From: Agapanthus africanus
Lineage: Eukaryota > Streptophyta > Magnoliopsida > Asparagales > Amaryllidaceae
DNA: 64,000 bases
Assembly: GCA_030015575.1 (NCBI GenBank)
Contig: JASDDO010000016.1
Coordinates: 456,334,141-456,398,140, forward strand
Direction of reading: 5' to 3'
The position numbers were made by a program, and so were the translations under genes. Under the pieces are notes generated by a model. It worked only from the letters and a program-made list of their open reading frames with translations, made no database searches and was not told the origin of the DNA. Each line of letters opens with the position of its first letter. The first letter of the stretch is position 1. Positions 31,611-43,537 of this stretch are shown here, in pieces.

Positions 31611-32077
31611 CTGAAATAAGGATCATGATAATTTAATGAACAAACCAACCAAGAAGAATACTTGTCTAGATGAACAATGGATTTCAAGCAACTTTGTACA
31701 TTCCCTAGGGAGAAAACACCACTGCAAACCTCCTCTTCTTGGTTACAGAAAGACAATTCAGGGCAAAAAGACCCCAAGAAGACCCTTGGAAGAACTAAGT
31801 TCTTCATAGGAATTAAATTCCTTTTGGAAAAGGGGAATTAAATTCCCAGAGACTCTTTTTTGAGATGGAATTAAATTCCATGAAAAAGGCAAACACCACC
31901 ATTAAACCCTGAAGATCAGAGAAACCCTAAAGGGTCTGTTGATGAAAGATTGAATAGTTTTCTCTTTATTTTAAAGAACTTAAAAATGGGTTCTTGTTAA
32001 GAGGGAAAACCCTTGGTATGGATTTAAAATCCCGTGGTGATTTCTGTGAAAGTTCTTCGTTCGTTCAAGATCATTAC
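31611..32077 (-). other. Candidate 5'-UTR intron of the antisense unit
   Basis: A consensus donor TTCAG|GTAATG at 32077 and acceptor TTATTTCAG| at 31611 (minus strand) enclose a 467-nt AU-rich interval just before the ATG. Such leader introns are common in plant genes. Confidence 0.55.
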
Positions 32078-32170
32078 CTGAAGAAAAGGAAATCTTTTAA
32101 TAGAGTTAAACTCTGGAAAATTTTCAAGGCAGAGAACTAAGCTCTGGGAACGAGAATTAAATTCTCAAAA
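31786..32170. repeat. Palindrome cluster in inverse orientation to the LTR array
   Basis: Perfect palindromes AGAACTAAGTTCT (31791), AGGAATTAAATTCCT (31808), GGGAATTAAATTCCC (31833), TGGAATTAAATTCCA (31866), AGAGTTAAACTCT (32102) and GAGAATTAAATTCTC (32152). The centre base is A on the plus strand, whereas the LTR array has T. They therefore point the same way relative to the antisense unit as the LTR array does relative to gag. Confidence 0.85.
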
Positions 32171-32231
32171 GGGAAAAAGTTAGCAAAGGAGGAAGATGAA
32201 AGAGTGGAGGCGCTTCTGAAGAGACCCCTGC

Positions 32232-32238
32232 ATTTATA
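32232..32238 (-). promoter_or_regulatory. TATA box of the antisense unit
   Basis: CCTATAAATG on the minus strand, about 630 nt upstream of the ATG. Further upstream are GACCGTTGGAT (about 32285, minus) and a CACGTG at 32315, the same order of motifs as in the B LTR (G-boxes, GACCGTTGGAT at 7607, TATA at 7842). Confidence 0.55.
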
Positions 32239-32340
32239 GGATGTGATGGAAACGCTTCATCTCCCCGATTCCCTAGATGGATCCAACGGTCACAAAAGTG
32301 ACAGCGTTGCACTCACGTGCAGACACGTAAGAGCAATGCT

Positions 32341-32351
32341 ATGGGGGCATT
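32341..32351 (+). promoter_or_regulatory. Polypurine tract of B
   Basis: atgggggcatt directly before the 3' LTR start TGTTTCCTG. Confidence 0.7.
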
Positions 32352-35300
32352 TGTTTCCTGATTAAAAAATCAGGAATTACCTCAATGAGGTATCACGTGT
32401 TCATACGTGACCAATGGTCACGTGATGACACGTGATAGATAAAACCCCATCAAGCAGAAAGGAAAACAAACGGCTGAAAGATGACTCAATAAGGGGTCAC
32501 GTGCTCATACGTGACCAAGGGTCACGTGCCAGCACGTGACAGGCTTTGAAAGCCTTGTAGCTTAATAGAATTCAATTCTAAAAATCGGGAATTACCTTAA
32601 TGAGGTATCACGTGCTCACGCGTGACCAACGGTCACGTGTTGACACGTGACAATTAAAACAGAAATAAAATAACAAACGTCTGAAGGAAATACCTCAATG
32701 AGGTGTCACGTGCTCACACGTGACCAATGGTCACGTGTTGACACGTGATGGTTAAAACTGAAGCGTAAGTAAACGCTAAGAAAAGGACTCAATTGGGAGT
32801 CACATGCTCACACGTGACCAAGGGTCACATGGCAGCACGTGACTGGCTTCGAAAGCCTTACAGTTAATAGAATTAAAATTCTAAAAGCTTCTAAATCTTT
32901 CCAAATGGAAAAGGATTATGGGGACCGTTGGATTAAATATCCAAGGGTGATTAAAAATCATCAATTTATGGAAAGATTTTAGACAAGGAAAGATTTCCTT
33001 GAAAATCTCACCAGAAATAACAAACAGAATATCTTTGGATTTAAAATCCAACGGTGAATAAAATTCACTTAATGATCTAAAGGCTGATATCAATTATGAA
33101 AACAAACAAGACCTTTCAATGAAAGATTTACTAAACAAATTGATTCTTTTCCTTCTCCTATAAATAGGAGCCAAGAGGAAAAATTAAAAAAAAGATAGAG
33201 AGTTTTTGGAGATAAAGTTTTGGAATCTTGAAATTTTAGAGAGAAAAGAAAGGAGAATATAATTTTCAACAAAGAAAAACCCTAAGTGAGAAAAGAAAGG
33301 GGATCAAAACTTCAAAAAAATAATTTAATTCTCAAATTTAAGAGTTTAACTCTTCTGCACAAAAGAACTTAGTTCTTCCTCTGGTTGAAGATCTGCAAAG
33401 AGCACATCTCCCCATAAGTTGAGAATTTAATTCTCATCGGGTTGAGATCCTGCCATGCAGATCCGAAACTTAGAGGGGGAATTGAGTTTAGAGAATTTAA
33501 TTCTCCCAAAACAAAACTAGGGTTTAACTCTATATGAGAATTTAATTCTCCCAAAGTTATAGGAATTTAATTCCTCCAAGATAAAAACTAGGGTTCAACC
33601 CTATATGAGAATTCAATTCTCCAAAAACTACGGGAATTTAATTTCTTTAAGATGGACAGAACTAGGGTTTAACCCTAATTGAGAATTTAATTCCCTCAAA
33701 TACACAGGAATTTAATTCCTCTTAAAAAATAAAGTTAGGGTTTCACCCTATACAAGATTTTAATTCTTTTACATATATGGGAATTTAATTCCTTTAAAAG
33801 AAAATTAGAGTTTAACCCTATATAATAATTTAATTCTTTCATAATAGGAATTTAATTCCTCCAAATCATGATCAGGGTTTAACCCTACAGAGAATTTAAT
33901 TCTCAAAATAAAATAAAGAGACTAAAGAGATCTCTGTGCATGCAAAGAACTAGGGTCACGTGTCCCCACGCGACCCCTGAAAAGATCCCCACAAATGAGA
34001 AAAATTAGCTTTAAAGCAATGCCTCACGTGCTCCCACGTGGCCCTCATTGTAAATGGAACAAAAGCAAAGGCAAAATCTGACTTGGGCGCTCTCACGTGT
34101 TACCACGTGACCCCTAATAAATGTTCTAATAAATCAGGGCATGAGCATACATCACGTGCCCACACGTGATGGCTATGAAAATTAAAAAGTGTTTAACACT
34201 TGTTTGTAGAACAAAATAAAGAGGATCTGGCCCCGCTTTTGATGCCATCACGTGCTCCCACGTGACCCCTTCTCCTTTTAGTGTTTAACACTAATCTGAC
34301 AATTCTGTTTCCAGTGTTTAGCACTGCTATCTTTTAGTGTTTAACACAAATTTGAGAATCACATTTCTAGTGTTTAACACTAATTTGATAATCTTATTTC
34401 CAGTGTTTAACACTGTTGTTCTCTAGTGTTAGCCAAATTGGCTAATTTTCTAGAGGCAAAGCCTCCCCTTCAATTGAATCTTAAAATTGAGTAAAAATTC
34501 AGAGGTATAATGTTTAATCCTCAGCCAAAGACCCAAATGTTATCAAAGCCCTCAAACTCTTGTTTAATATTGCTAAATAATGTGGGCTTGAACCCAGACA
34601 AATGTCTAATTGTCCAACAGATGGCCAATACTTCAAACATAATTGGACTTAGCTCAAATTGTCCATAAGTCCTCAATTCAGACTCAACTGAGCCAATGTG
34701 CTCATAATTTAATTAATTGATCTCAGTTCTAAATTGGACTACAGATCATTTAATCCACTTTGGTGCAAGGGTACATCTCTTCACTCCTCTGATATTTGTC
34801 ATTGTAATCCTTCAACGTCTTCAGTGAGGTGATGGGTCCCGACAACCATACATTTCTACGGACTTTGGGGTCCTTAAACTCATGGACTATGATGTCCTTA
34901 ACCTCGACCGTGATGTCTTAAAAATAACATTGGACTGTGAGGTCCTTAAACTCATGGACTATGATGTCCTTAACCTCGACCGTGATGTCTTAAAACTATA
35001 AAACTAACATTGGACTGTGAGGTCCTTAAACTCATGGACTATGATGTCCTTAACCTCGACCGTGATGTCTTAAAACTAACATTGGACTATGGGGTTCTTA
35101 AACTCATGGACTATGACGTCCTTAACCTCGACCGTGATGTCTTAAAATTAACAATGGACTATGGAGTCCTTAAATCCACGGACTATGATGTCCTTAACCT
35201 CGACCGTGATGTCTTTAAACTAACTTTGAACCGTAATGTCCTTAAACTAATTATCGACCGTAATGTCACTAAACTAAACAATAGAGCCCAGTTGCTCTCT

Positions 35301-35836
35301 TGTTGGATCTAAACGATCCCGTTAAGTTGATCTTAGTCTAAAATTAGACTAACGTATCCTTAACAAACGTTTAAGTTGATCCTAGTCTCAAATGAGGCTA
35401 ACGTATCCTTAAACCCAAACCCCCTAAACCTAAATCTAAGAAAGATACGTATTTAGACTAGTCCACGCCCTACGGGCGACAACATTACTTAGTCTCCGTA
35501 TATAATCCACGGGCAACCAAACCCAAAACAAACACCCACAACACGAAGTAACCATCTGGAGAAGGAGAAAGTTGTTACCGCGATGCGGTGGTGTAATTAA
35601 CTGCAGGGGCTTGCGCCTGTAGGGAATAGCGTCCCCACAGTCAAAACCCCTCAAACGAGGGGGAATCTGACGAAGTCTGCTACATCGGCCGCATCCGTTT
35701 AGACCTTCGATACATGGTGCCATAAATCAACTTGGCATCTTCGGAGAGGTAGACGGATAGCACCAATTAGCATCTGCCCCGAGTTTCAGGCAAGACGGAC
35801 CTACGCGGTCGTGTCTCTGTGATTCGAAGGGGAACA
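32352..35836 (+). mobile_element. Element B: 3' LTR (3485 bp)
   Basis: TGTTTCCTGATT to GGGGAACA, partner of 7035-10798. The same motif order is present: G-box clusters, TATA at 33159, TTTAA palindromes, second G-box array, AGTGTTTAACACT array and 72-bp units. It is about 280 bp shorter, mainly through fewer 72-bp units. Confidence 0.93.
34858..35277 (+). repeat. 72-bp/24-bp array in B 3' LTR
   Basis: About five 72-bp units, against about nine in the 5' LTR. One extra actataaaactaac slip is seen near 34995. Confidence 0.9.
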
Positions 35837-35841
35837 TGTAC
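35837..35841. repeat. Target-site duplication of element B (right)
   Basis: TGTAC, against GGTAC on the left; the A pol sequence resumes directly after it (cttgttcttaatagtcac). Confidence 0.75.
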
Positions 35842-36701
35842 TTGTTCTTAATAGTCACCCGGTTTAATTCTCGATAATCGATGCACATCCTCCTTGTACC
35901 ATCTTTCTTATTTACTAGAAGAACTGAAGCTCCCCAAGGTGAATTGCTGCTGCGAATCCAACCCATCTCAAGAAATTCTATAACCTGCTTCTTGACTTCT
36001 TCTAACTCCACTGGTGCCATTGGGTAGTACGCTTTTGAGACTAGCGCTGTACCAGGAACAAGATCGATCGCGAACTCCACATCTCGTTTTGGCGGTAAAC
36101 CTGAGATACCCTCGAACATGTCCAGGAATTCTCGAACTACAGCTGGCGATTCCTCCTTATCAACATCCATCGATGAAAGAACACCGTTTGTTGGCCTAGC
36201 CCTAAACTCGACTGGTCCAACGGAACTGTTTCCTCCAGCAAAGACAAACTCCGGATGTCCGGGAATCTGGAAAATCACTTTCTTTGCCCTACAATCAATG
36301 TGAGCGTGGAAAGTGCCGAGAAAATCCATTCCCAAGACAACCTCATAACTGCCGGTATCGATCACCAAGAAATCTGCAAATAACTTCCGTCCTAAAACAT
36401 CAACTGAACAATCCTTACATTCTCTACTAGCTATGATCTTCCCATTCCCAGTGTGTATGTCCCAACAACTAGACGGGGTCGTGCAAGAAATCGAGTATGT
36501 AGCAATAAACTTGGACGACATAAAACAATGGGATGCACCAGAATCGAATAACGCTAATGTTGGAAAACCATGAACAAGTAGGATACCTGAAACGACTTTC
36601 TCTGAAGTCTTGGCCTCTTCAACCGTCAGGGTAAAGGCTTCAGCTTGATTGGGTCCTTGAGTCAACTGCTTCTGTCCCTGATACTGCTTCCTCGGTGGCC
36701 T
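35842..36701 (-). pseudogene. Element A protease and reverse transcriptase N-terminus
   Basis: The protease ([17 protein letters not shown], catalytic DSG; later [17 protein letters not shown]) is followed by the RT start. The RT start reads [20 protein letters not shown], then [20 protein letters not shown] and [15 protein letters not shown]. It is in the same frame as gag after one TAG at 36702-36704. The RT stops at the B insertion and resumes at 7034. The last ~30 codons of the open frame read into B LTR sequence and are not part of the gene. Confidence 0.92.
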
Positions 36702-37693
36702 CTAAACATCATCCTTCAAACAAAGCTTTGACGGACAAACACTGATAGTATGATCGGCTGATCCGCAAACCAAACAAAGTCCAAGCCCCCTTCGACAATC
36801 TTTCCAGAAATGACCCGATCGTTGGCAGTAGTCGCAAAATGTTCTTCCTTTCTGCTCGGTTGCGACGGGCTTCTTCATCGGTACTATGCCACGTCGATTC
36901 ACCGGAATACCTCTACGCATAGGCGCTCGGTTCGGCGCAAACGCCGGCTTCCGCACTGCAACTGCCTGCTGCTGCGTATTCCCAGTCTTCACTGATAAGC
37001 TATGCTGTTCTCTGGCCGCTTTAAGCACTTGCGAGAAAGTGGTCAAACCCAGAGATATGATGTGCCTCTGGATGTCCACATCCAAACTGCGCATGAACCT
37101 TCTTACCCTATCAGCATCGTTGGCAACCAAAGGTCCAGCGAATCTACTGAGCCATGTCCACTCAGCCGCATGTACATCCACGGGTACGCCGTTCTGCTTC
37201 AAACTGATAAACTTTTCTTTCATTTCCTCTCGTGCAGTCTGCGGGAAGAACTTCTCCAAGAAACTCTTCGAAAAATTTGCCCAACTGATCGGCTTGGGTA
37301 AGCGGGTCTCTTCTACAAGCCACCATTCACGGGCATAGTCTACCAATTGGATGCGTACTACATCCACTCTCTTGTCCTCTGGAATCTGTGCCGCAACGAG
37401 CAAATTCTCCGTATCAACCAGCCACTGCTCCGCTGGCAACGGCTCCTCCAGACCAGTAAAGACGAACGGACCAAGTTTCCTGAAGTTCGCCACGGTACCC
37501 ACACGCTCAACTGGTTTGGGCACAACATTGTTTACAGACTGCTGACGGTCCGCAAACCTTCCTGAAAAGCTTCGGCCTGCTGCTGGTTCAGCTCGGTTTG
37601 CCGTTTCTGGTTCTCCAGCATCCCACGAATTACTCCAAGCAAAGCGGCGTCATCAACACGCCTCTGGTACGCTCGCAGATTTCTGTCTGCCAT
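36702..37693 (-). pseudogene. Element A gag (Tekay-type)
   Basis: It starts at ATG 37693 (MADRNLRAYQRRVDDAALLG). The capsid region continues as ANFRKLGPFVFTGLEEPLPA, EQWLVDTENLL, YAREWWLVEE and FSKSFLEKFFPQTAREEM. Two CCHC zinc knuckles lie near the end (CDYCQRSGHFWKDC and CLVCGSADHTISVC). A 1-2 base indel near 37525-37535 breaks the frame after about 53 codons, and an in-frame TAG at 36702-36704 separates gag from protease. Gag assembles the virus-like particle and the knuckles bind RNA. Two knuckles fit the Tekay lineage. Confidence 0.92.
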
Positions 37694-38091
37694 GTTCCTG
37701 GAACCAAAACATCGAAAAGAGTTAGTATGATAACAAGATTCAAACTTTTGATGAATAATGACCATAGATCAAGGATATGAATTAAGACTAGAACTCCAAG
37801 TTACTTAAATAGATTACCGCATTGTAACTATGCCGCGGTACATAGTTACAATCACATAACTCCACTCAAGTCGTCCAAATCCTAAAGATAAACAATAGGG
37901 AAACGAAATTTTCAAGTCGAGATGCAAAGAGGTTTGCATACCGTCAAGGTAAGGATCAGGAGGAAGTTAAGATTCAAGAATGACAAGATGGTAAAGTGGA
38001 AGGACATGTTCCTAATCGCGAGTATTCTGATTCGTGTATTGGGTCCAATACCCAACTACAAAAGAATCAAACCCGATAAATCTAAATCCTA
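37694..38091 (-). other. 5' leader of element A
   Basis: About 400 nt between the PBS and the gag ATG. It aligns with the G leader at 45560-45938. No ORF is seen. Confidence 0.75.
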
Positions 38092-38105
38092 TGGCTCTGA
38101 TACCA
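38092..38105 (-). promoter_or_regulatory. Primer binding site of A (initiator tRNA-Met)
   Basis: TGGTATCAGAGCCA on the minus strand, nine bases after the 5' LTR end. Confidence 0.93.
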
Positions 38106-38114
38106 AACAAACTC

Positions 38115-41100
38115 TGTCATGCCCCGCTTCCCAGAATGCGCTAAGATCGGCATATGACAGAGCCAACCATACTACCTGTGGATAGGAAATATCTCTCCAC
38201 AGTCGCATTACGGCTGTAGAGATATCAAGAACAGTAATAAACTAATTAATACATGTCCATAAGCCAGAATAAACGAGTCATGAAATAAAATAACGCGGAA
38301 GCAAAAGATCCAAGTACAATAATAATCTGGAATGTACGTCCCATAATGCGGGCTCACATCAGGAATGAAAAAACATACTGAAACGAAACTAAACTAAACT
38401 AATAACTGGTCCTCACTGCTCGGCCTATTGATCAAAATACTCCTGGACGGCCTGCGAAAAGGATAAGGGATCTGGGCCATGCAAAACCCAGACGACAGTG
38501 CGTCATAATATCAATAATTCTAAGCAAGCAGGATGTGATGAAATATGCAGGCATGAAGTATGAACAGTAACAAGTCATCAGTAGCAAGTAAACTGTAACA
38601 TGAATATAGATCAGTGAACATGATATAAACATGTGATGTGCAGTGAGTAGTCTAAACTGTGCTATAGGGTTATCTGCTCTAAAGTTATTCAAAATCAATT
38701 AATGTAATTCTCATCGTAACCCATCGGTCTATGTCTCGTTCATTCCCCACGGGACCACGGTAACAAGATATGATAGACTGTGAGTCTATGTCCTGTTCAT
38801 ACTCCACGGGACCACGATAACATGATGTAATAGCCCTTTGAGTTACGTTCAGCTACATTTTTGATTTCCCCATACCCCCATGGTTATGTGTTCAAGTCAG
38901 GTATTGAATAATCTAGAGCTAATGCCAACACAGGATCAAGCAAGTACAGGTTTGTCTGTATATACAACAGGATATGTCCGTAGGGACAACAGGTCAAGAT
39001 TGTCAGCATTAGTAACAAGATCAGGTATCAAGTCAAGCAGTAGTACATTAGGTCATGTCAGGTAGTGCACAGGTATCAAGTGGATATTCACAATCAACTG
39101 TAGCAAGTATGGGTTGCACAAAATCAAGTATGGAGTACTAATATAACAATAAAATGAAATAATGTGACACGATATGCAAATAGATATAAAATCAATGATA
39201 TGGATCCACAATTATCAATTAGGATTACATTTATAGTTCCAATACTAATTAGGATGCACTTTATTAAACATGGGGTGTTAATATAACAGTATTATGTATT
39301 AATGTGATCTATAGATACAGTTATATATATTTTAAATGAGATTGATGCAAACGGGTATCCGAAAACAGTAGAACTGTACAATGGTAATGTGGGATGTACA
39401 ACTAAGAAATATGAGATGTAAATATTCCATTGGATGCAGTATATGGTAGTATAGTATGTAACAAGATAGGTTTGCATGCGCTAGATGTAAAGTAACACGT
39501 ACGGATGCAGACGGATGTCGAAAAACTGTAAAAGTAAACATGGGGTGCATAATTTGAAATACCGGTATTATATTTATTAAAATAGATGTATATAAAGTAA
39601 TGTGGCATGCAGCAAGATAAACTTGCCTAGACGGATCAAGAAACAGATATGTACGGTACGTACGACGTCGGAAAAATGTCGCGACGCAGGAACGGCACAC
39701 GGGATAGGTCCAAGCAACGCAAGAGGGTGATCATGTAGGTAAGGTACGTCGTCTGGGTCGTCAGGAACGGCAGCGACGTCACGGCTCCGGCGATCTATGA
39801 AAATACAGATCCAAGATTTAAAGAAAAGAAAAAGAAGAGAAGAAGAGGAAGAAGAAAGGAGAAGGAAAAGACATTGGCTTACTGGGTTCTGTAGGTGTGC
39901 AGGGGGTCAGGAAAGAGATGAAGATGATGAGGAGATGAACGGAGCTCCGGAGATCTAGGGTTTGCTGTTGGGGTTAGGTTAGGGTTTGGCTCGGTTGTTG
40001 CTTGCTGGGGTTTGAGTGTAGGGGTTGGTGTATGAGGGAGAATGCAGAGGAGAGGGAGAGGAAGAGAATGGTGTGATGGCAGCGGCGAGGTGAAGGAGTT
40101 GTCGGCGACGAGGTGGTGCAGGTGGTGATGATGGGTTCTCGGGTTGTGTTGGGTGCAGTGGGGAGGAAAGAAGAAGAAGGAGATAGCGAGGAGGAGGAAA
40201 GGAGGCTCGGTGAGGTTAGGGGTTGATGAGGCAATGAAGTTTTGGGGTTAGGGTTTCGTAGTTGTGATGGGTTGAAAGAGGAAGGCTCGGGGTTAAATAA
40301 TGGAGGAAGAAGAGAGAATAAAAAGGCTCATGAAGGGAGGTGACCGTATCACGCGTGCTGTGACCACACTCGAGAAATATACAGTAATCCCGAGACGAGA
40401 GAGAAAGAAGAGAGAGAGGGAGATACGCGAGATGAGAGAGAGGGGGGAAAGAGGAGAGAGGTTGAGCGAGATAGAGAGAGCTCAGTGAGGTGGGGACCAC
40501 AAGACGGGGGGAGAGAGTGAGCTGGGAGGTTCGTTATAGGTTAGGATTTTTAGTTAAAAAGATTTAGTTAGTTATCTAAATTTTAAAACTGCCGATTAAT
40601 TTTAAAGATATTAAATTAAATAAATTTGAATTTTGGCGGAATACAAAAATATTCCAAAACACGCCCGGGTCGGGTCTAAAAAATCAGTTTTAAAATATGA
40701 AAAATATATGCTACGACCAAATTTAAAAATGAATGCTCAGGTAACGAAAATGCATACCTCTAAGAACGGATGTATGTACGTGCGCTTAGCCATCCAAACA
40801 AGTCCGTTTCACTGAACGGGACAAGAACAAGATGTGCGGATGCTACGACAGGGTTAGGGGTATCAGGCAGGCCATGCAATGTATTTTTAAAATATTTTAC
40901 GTGACTTAAAATATTATATGGTAAAAGATGCAATGCCAAATAAAATGCCAGTATGCAGTATTTATAAAAGTGCGCATTTCTATGTAACAAGTCAAGATAA
41001 TTCATAAATATGAATCAAACTAGTTTCAAGCAAGTGGGTCGGGTCGGATGCAATACTAATGTGAAATACCATTCGCACCCAAAACACGATAAATCAAGAA

Positions 41101-41160
41101 AATACTATGAATAAGCAAATACGAGAACTGGAACTGGTATAAATGAACTAGGGTGTTACA
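38115..41160 (-). mobile_element. Element A: 5' LTR (3046 bp)
   Basis: On the minus strand TGTAACACCC (41160) to GGGGCATGACA (38115). It pairs with 1307-4386 and has visibly more differences than the LTR pairs of C or E, so A is the older insertion. Confidence 0.93.
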
Positions 41161-42075
41161 GAAGGAAGTGAGGAGAAGAAGGCGAATGAAGAGGTGGTGG
41201 TTGCGGTGACGATGGGCGCGAGCGACGGCGAGGCAGGCGAGGGGCGCGACGTGGGTTTGAGCTCACGCGCGGGAAAAGAAAGAAGAAGATGAGGGTGGGA
41301 ATAGGAGAGGGGAGGTGAGAATAGGAGAGGGGAAGAGAGAGAGACGTGGGTATTAAATAGGGTATAAAATATTATATAAAAAATATATAAAGAATATATA
41401 TATTTGACAGAGAGTGAGAGAGTCTGTTAAAAATCTTTTTTTTAAAATATAAAAAACTAAATAAATATATTCGTATATAATTTTTTAATAGTTAACAGTT
41501 TAAATATGTAAATATATTATATGTATAATAATTGAGATTTTGGCTAATAAAAAAATAATCCAAAACACACCCGGATCGGGTCTAAAATTATGGTTTGAAA
41601 ATACGGTTAATATACGTGTCAACTAAAACCAAAATAGGATATCCGGGTAACGAAAATGCATACCCCTAAAAACTGATACACGTAGCGTGCACGTAGCGAT
41701 CCAAACAGGTCCGTTTCACTGAACGGGACGAGAACACGATGTACGGATGCCACCACAGGATTAGGGGTATCATGCTGGCCATGCTAGATATTTTTAAAAT
41801 ATATTATTTGACTATATTTGTATTATTAAAAAAATGCAGATGCCAGTATAATGCAGGTATACATGATATAGAACACGAGTGTGCACGGATTCTCATAACT
41901 AGCCGGGATAAATTATAAACAGGAATCAAGACGGATTTCCGACAAACGGGTCGGGCCGGATGCAAATACAGACACCAATTATACTATTCGCACCCAAACA
42001 GTAATAAACCAAGAAATAGCCATAAATAAAGAAATACTCAAAATAGAACTGGTATAAATGAACTAGGGTGTTACA
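41161..42075 (-). mobile_element. Element G: proximal part of 3' LTR
   Basis: Begins TGTAACACCC at 42075 (minus), directly after the end of G pol, and is broken at 41161 by A. The first five bases, GAAGG, are the A target duplication (match at 1302-1306). It includes an AT-rich tract (41350-41530) and the same taacgaaaatgcatacccc block as A. Confidence 0.85.
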
Positions 42076-42184
42076 TTATACCCAACTACAAAAGAATTTC
42101 ATCCGTAATTCCCAGAACAAGAAAAGACAAACAAACATGAATCTACGAGAAGAGGTGTGGAAACTTCTGTCGAATCTCGTCTTC

Positions 42185-43129
42185 TCATTCCCAAGTCGAT
42201 TCTTCGTGCGAGCGAATCCCCCAAGAAACAAGTACTAGAGGGATAACCTTGTTCTTGAGGATATTTTCTCTTCGATCAACAATCGACATCGGTCGTTCTT
42301 CATAGGTCAAATCCTCCCTTACAGTCAGCTCCGAATGATCCAACACGTGCGTCTCATCTCGAACATACTTACAGAGTTGAGATACATGAAACACGTCATG
42401 AACATTCGCCAATGACGGTGGTAACGCCAATCGATAAGCCACTTCTCCAACATGCTCAATAATCTCGAAAGGCCTAACGAATTGAGGACTAAGTTTTCCT
42501 CGACTCCCAAAACGAATCACTCCTCTAGTCGGTGATATCTTCAGGAATACTAGATCACCAATAGCGAACTCTAGAGGTCTTCTCGATGTATCGGCCCAAC
42601 TCGTCTGCCGATCTTGTGCTGCCTTCATATGATTCCAGATTGTATTAACCTTCTCTACTGTTTGCACGATCAAATCCGGTCCCAACAATCTTTGTTCTCC
42701 AATATCGTCCCAACAAACGGGTGAGCAACACTTGCGACCATATAATGCTTCGAATGGAGCCATCTGAATAGGCGCCTGAAAGCTATTGTTGTACGAAAAC
42801 TCCACCAAGTGTAGATGATTCTTCCATGAACCCTTGAAGTCCAACATGCAAGCTCTCAACATGTCTTTAAGAGTTTGGATCGTTCTCTCTGACTGGCCAT
42901 CTATCTGAGGATGATAAGCGGTGCTAAACTTCAATCGCGTCCCCAAACCTTCCTGTAAACTCCTCCAGAAGTGCGATAAGAATCGGGTATCACGATCGGA
43001 AACGATGGTCACAGGTACTCCATACAATCTCACAATCTCCTGCATGTACCGTTCTTCTAACGCTTCCATTGACTGACCAACTCGAAACGGTATGAAATGA
43101 GCTGCCTTGGTCAAACGATCAACAATCAC
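42185..43129 (-). pseudogene. Element G integrase C-terminal core and chromodomain
   Basis: A 314-codon open segment. It starts in the core (VDRLTKAAHFIPFRVGQS, VTIVSDRDTRFLSHFW with catalytic [19 protein letters not shown] with catalytic E). It continues through [20 protein letters not shown], a GPF/Y-like module (FVRPFEIIEHVGEVAYRLAL) and a chromodomain (PMSIVDRRENILKNKVIPLV, ESTWE). It is better preserved than in A. Upstream, a stop (TAG for a Trp codon at about 43131) cuts it from the rest. Confidence 0.92.
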
Positions 43130-43537
43130 CTAAACTGCATTGTTGCCCTTTGGACTCCGTGGTAAAGCTGTCACGAAATCCATGGTTATATATTCCTACT
43201 TCCATTGGGGAATTGGAAGCGGTTGCAATAAACCAGCTACCCTTTGATATTCAGCCTTAACTTGCTAATACACCAAGCACTTCGCTACAAAGCGAGCAAT
43301 CTCCCTTTTCATGCCTTCCCACCAGAAATGCTGTCGTAGATCGCGGTACATCTTCGTGCCTCCTGGATGTACAGAATATGCGGAACTGTGCACCTCCTTC
43401 ATAATTTCTTCACGATTGACTCCTTTTGGCACACACAAACGGCTACCATATCGCAACGAACCATCTTCATAAATCAACAAGTCTGTTCGAAGTCCCGCTT
43501 CAACCTGTTCTCGAAACTTCTGAAATCTTGGATCGTG
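43130..43537 (-). pseudogene. Element G integrase N-terminal part
   Basis: Zinc-finger region HSSAYSVHPGGTKMYRDLRQ, then REIARFVAKCLVY and a stop at about 43265 where the last Cys-x2-Cys residues should be (A has CLVCQQ). Further stops lie between here and 43130. Confidence 0.85.
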
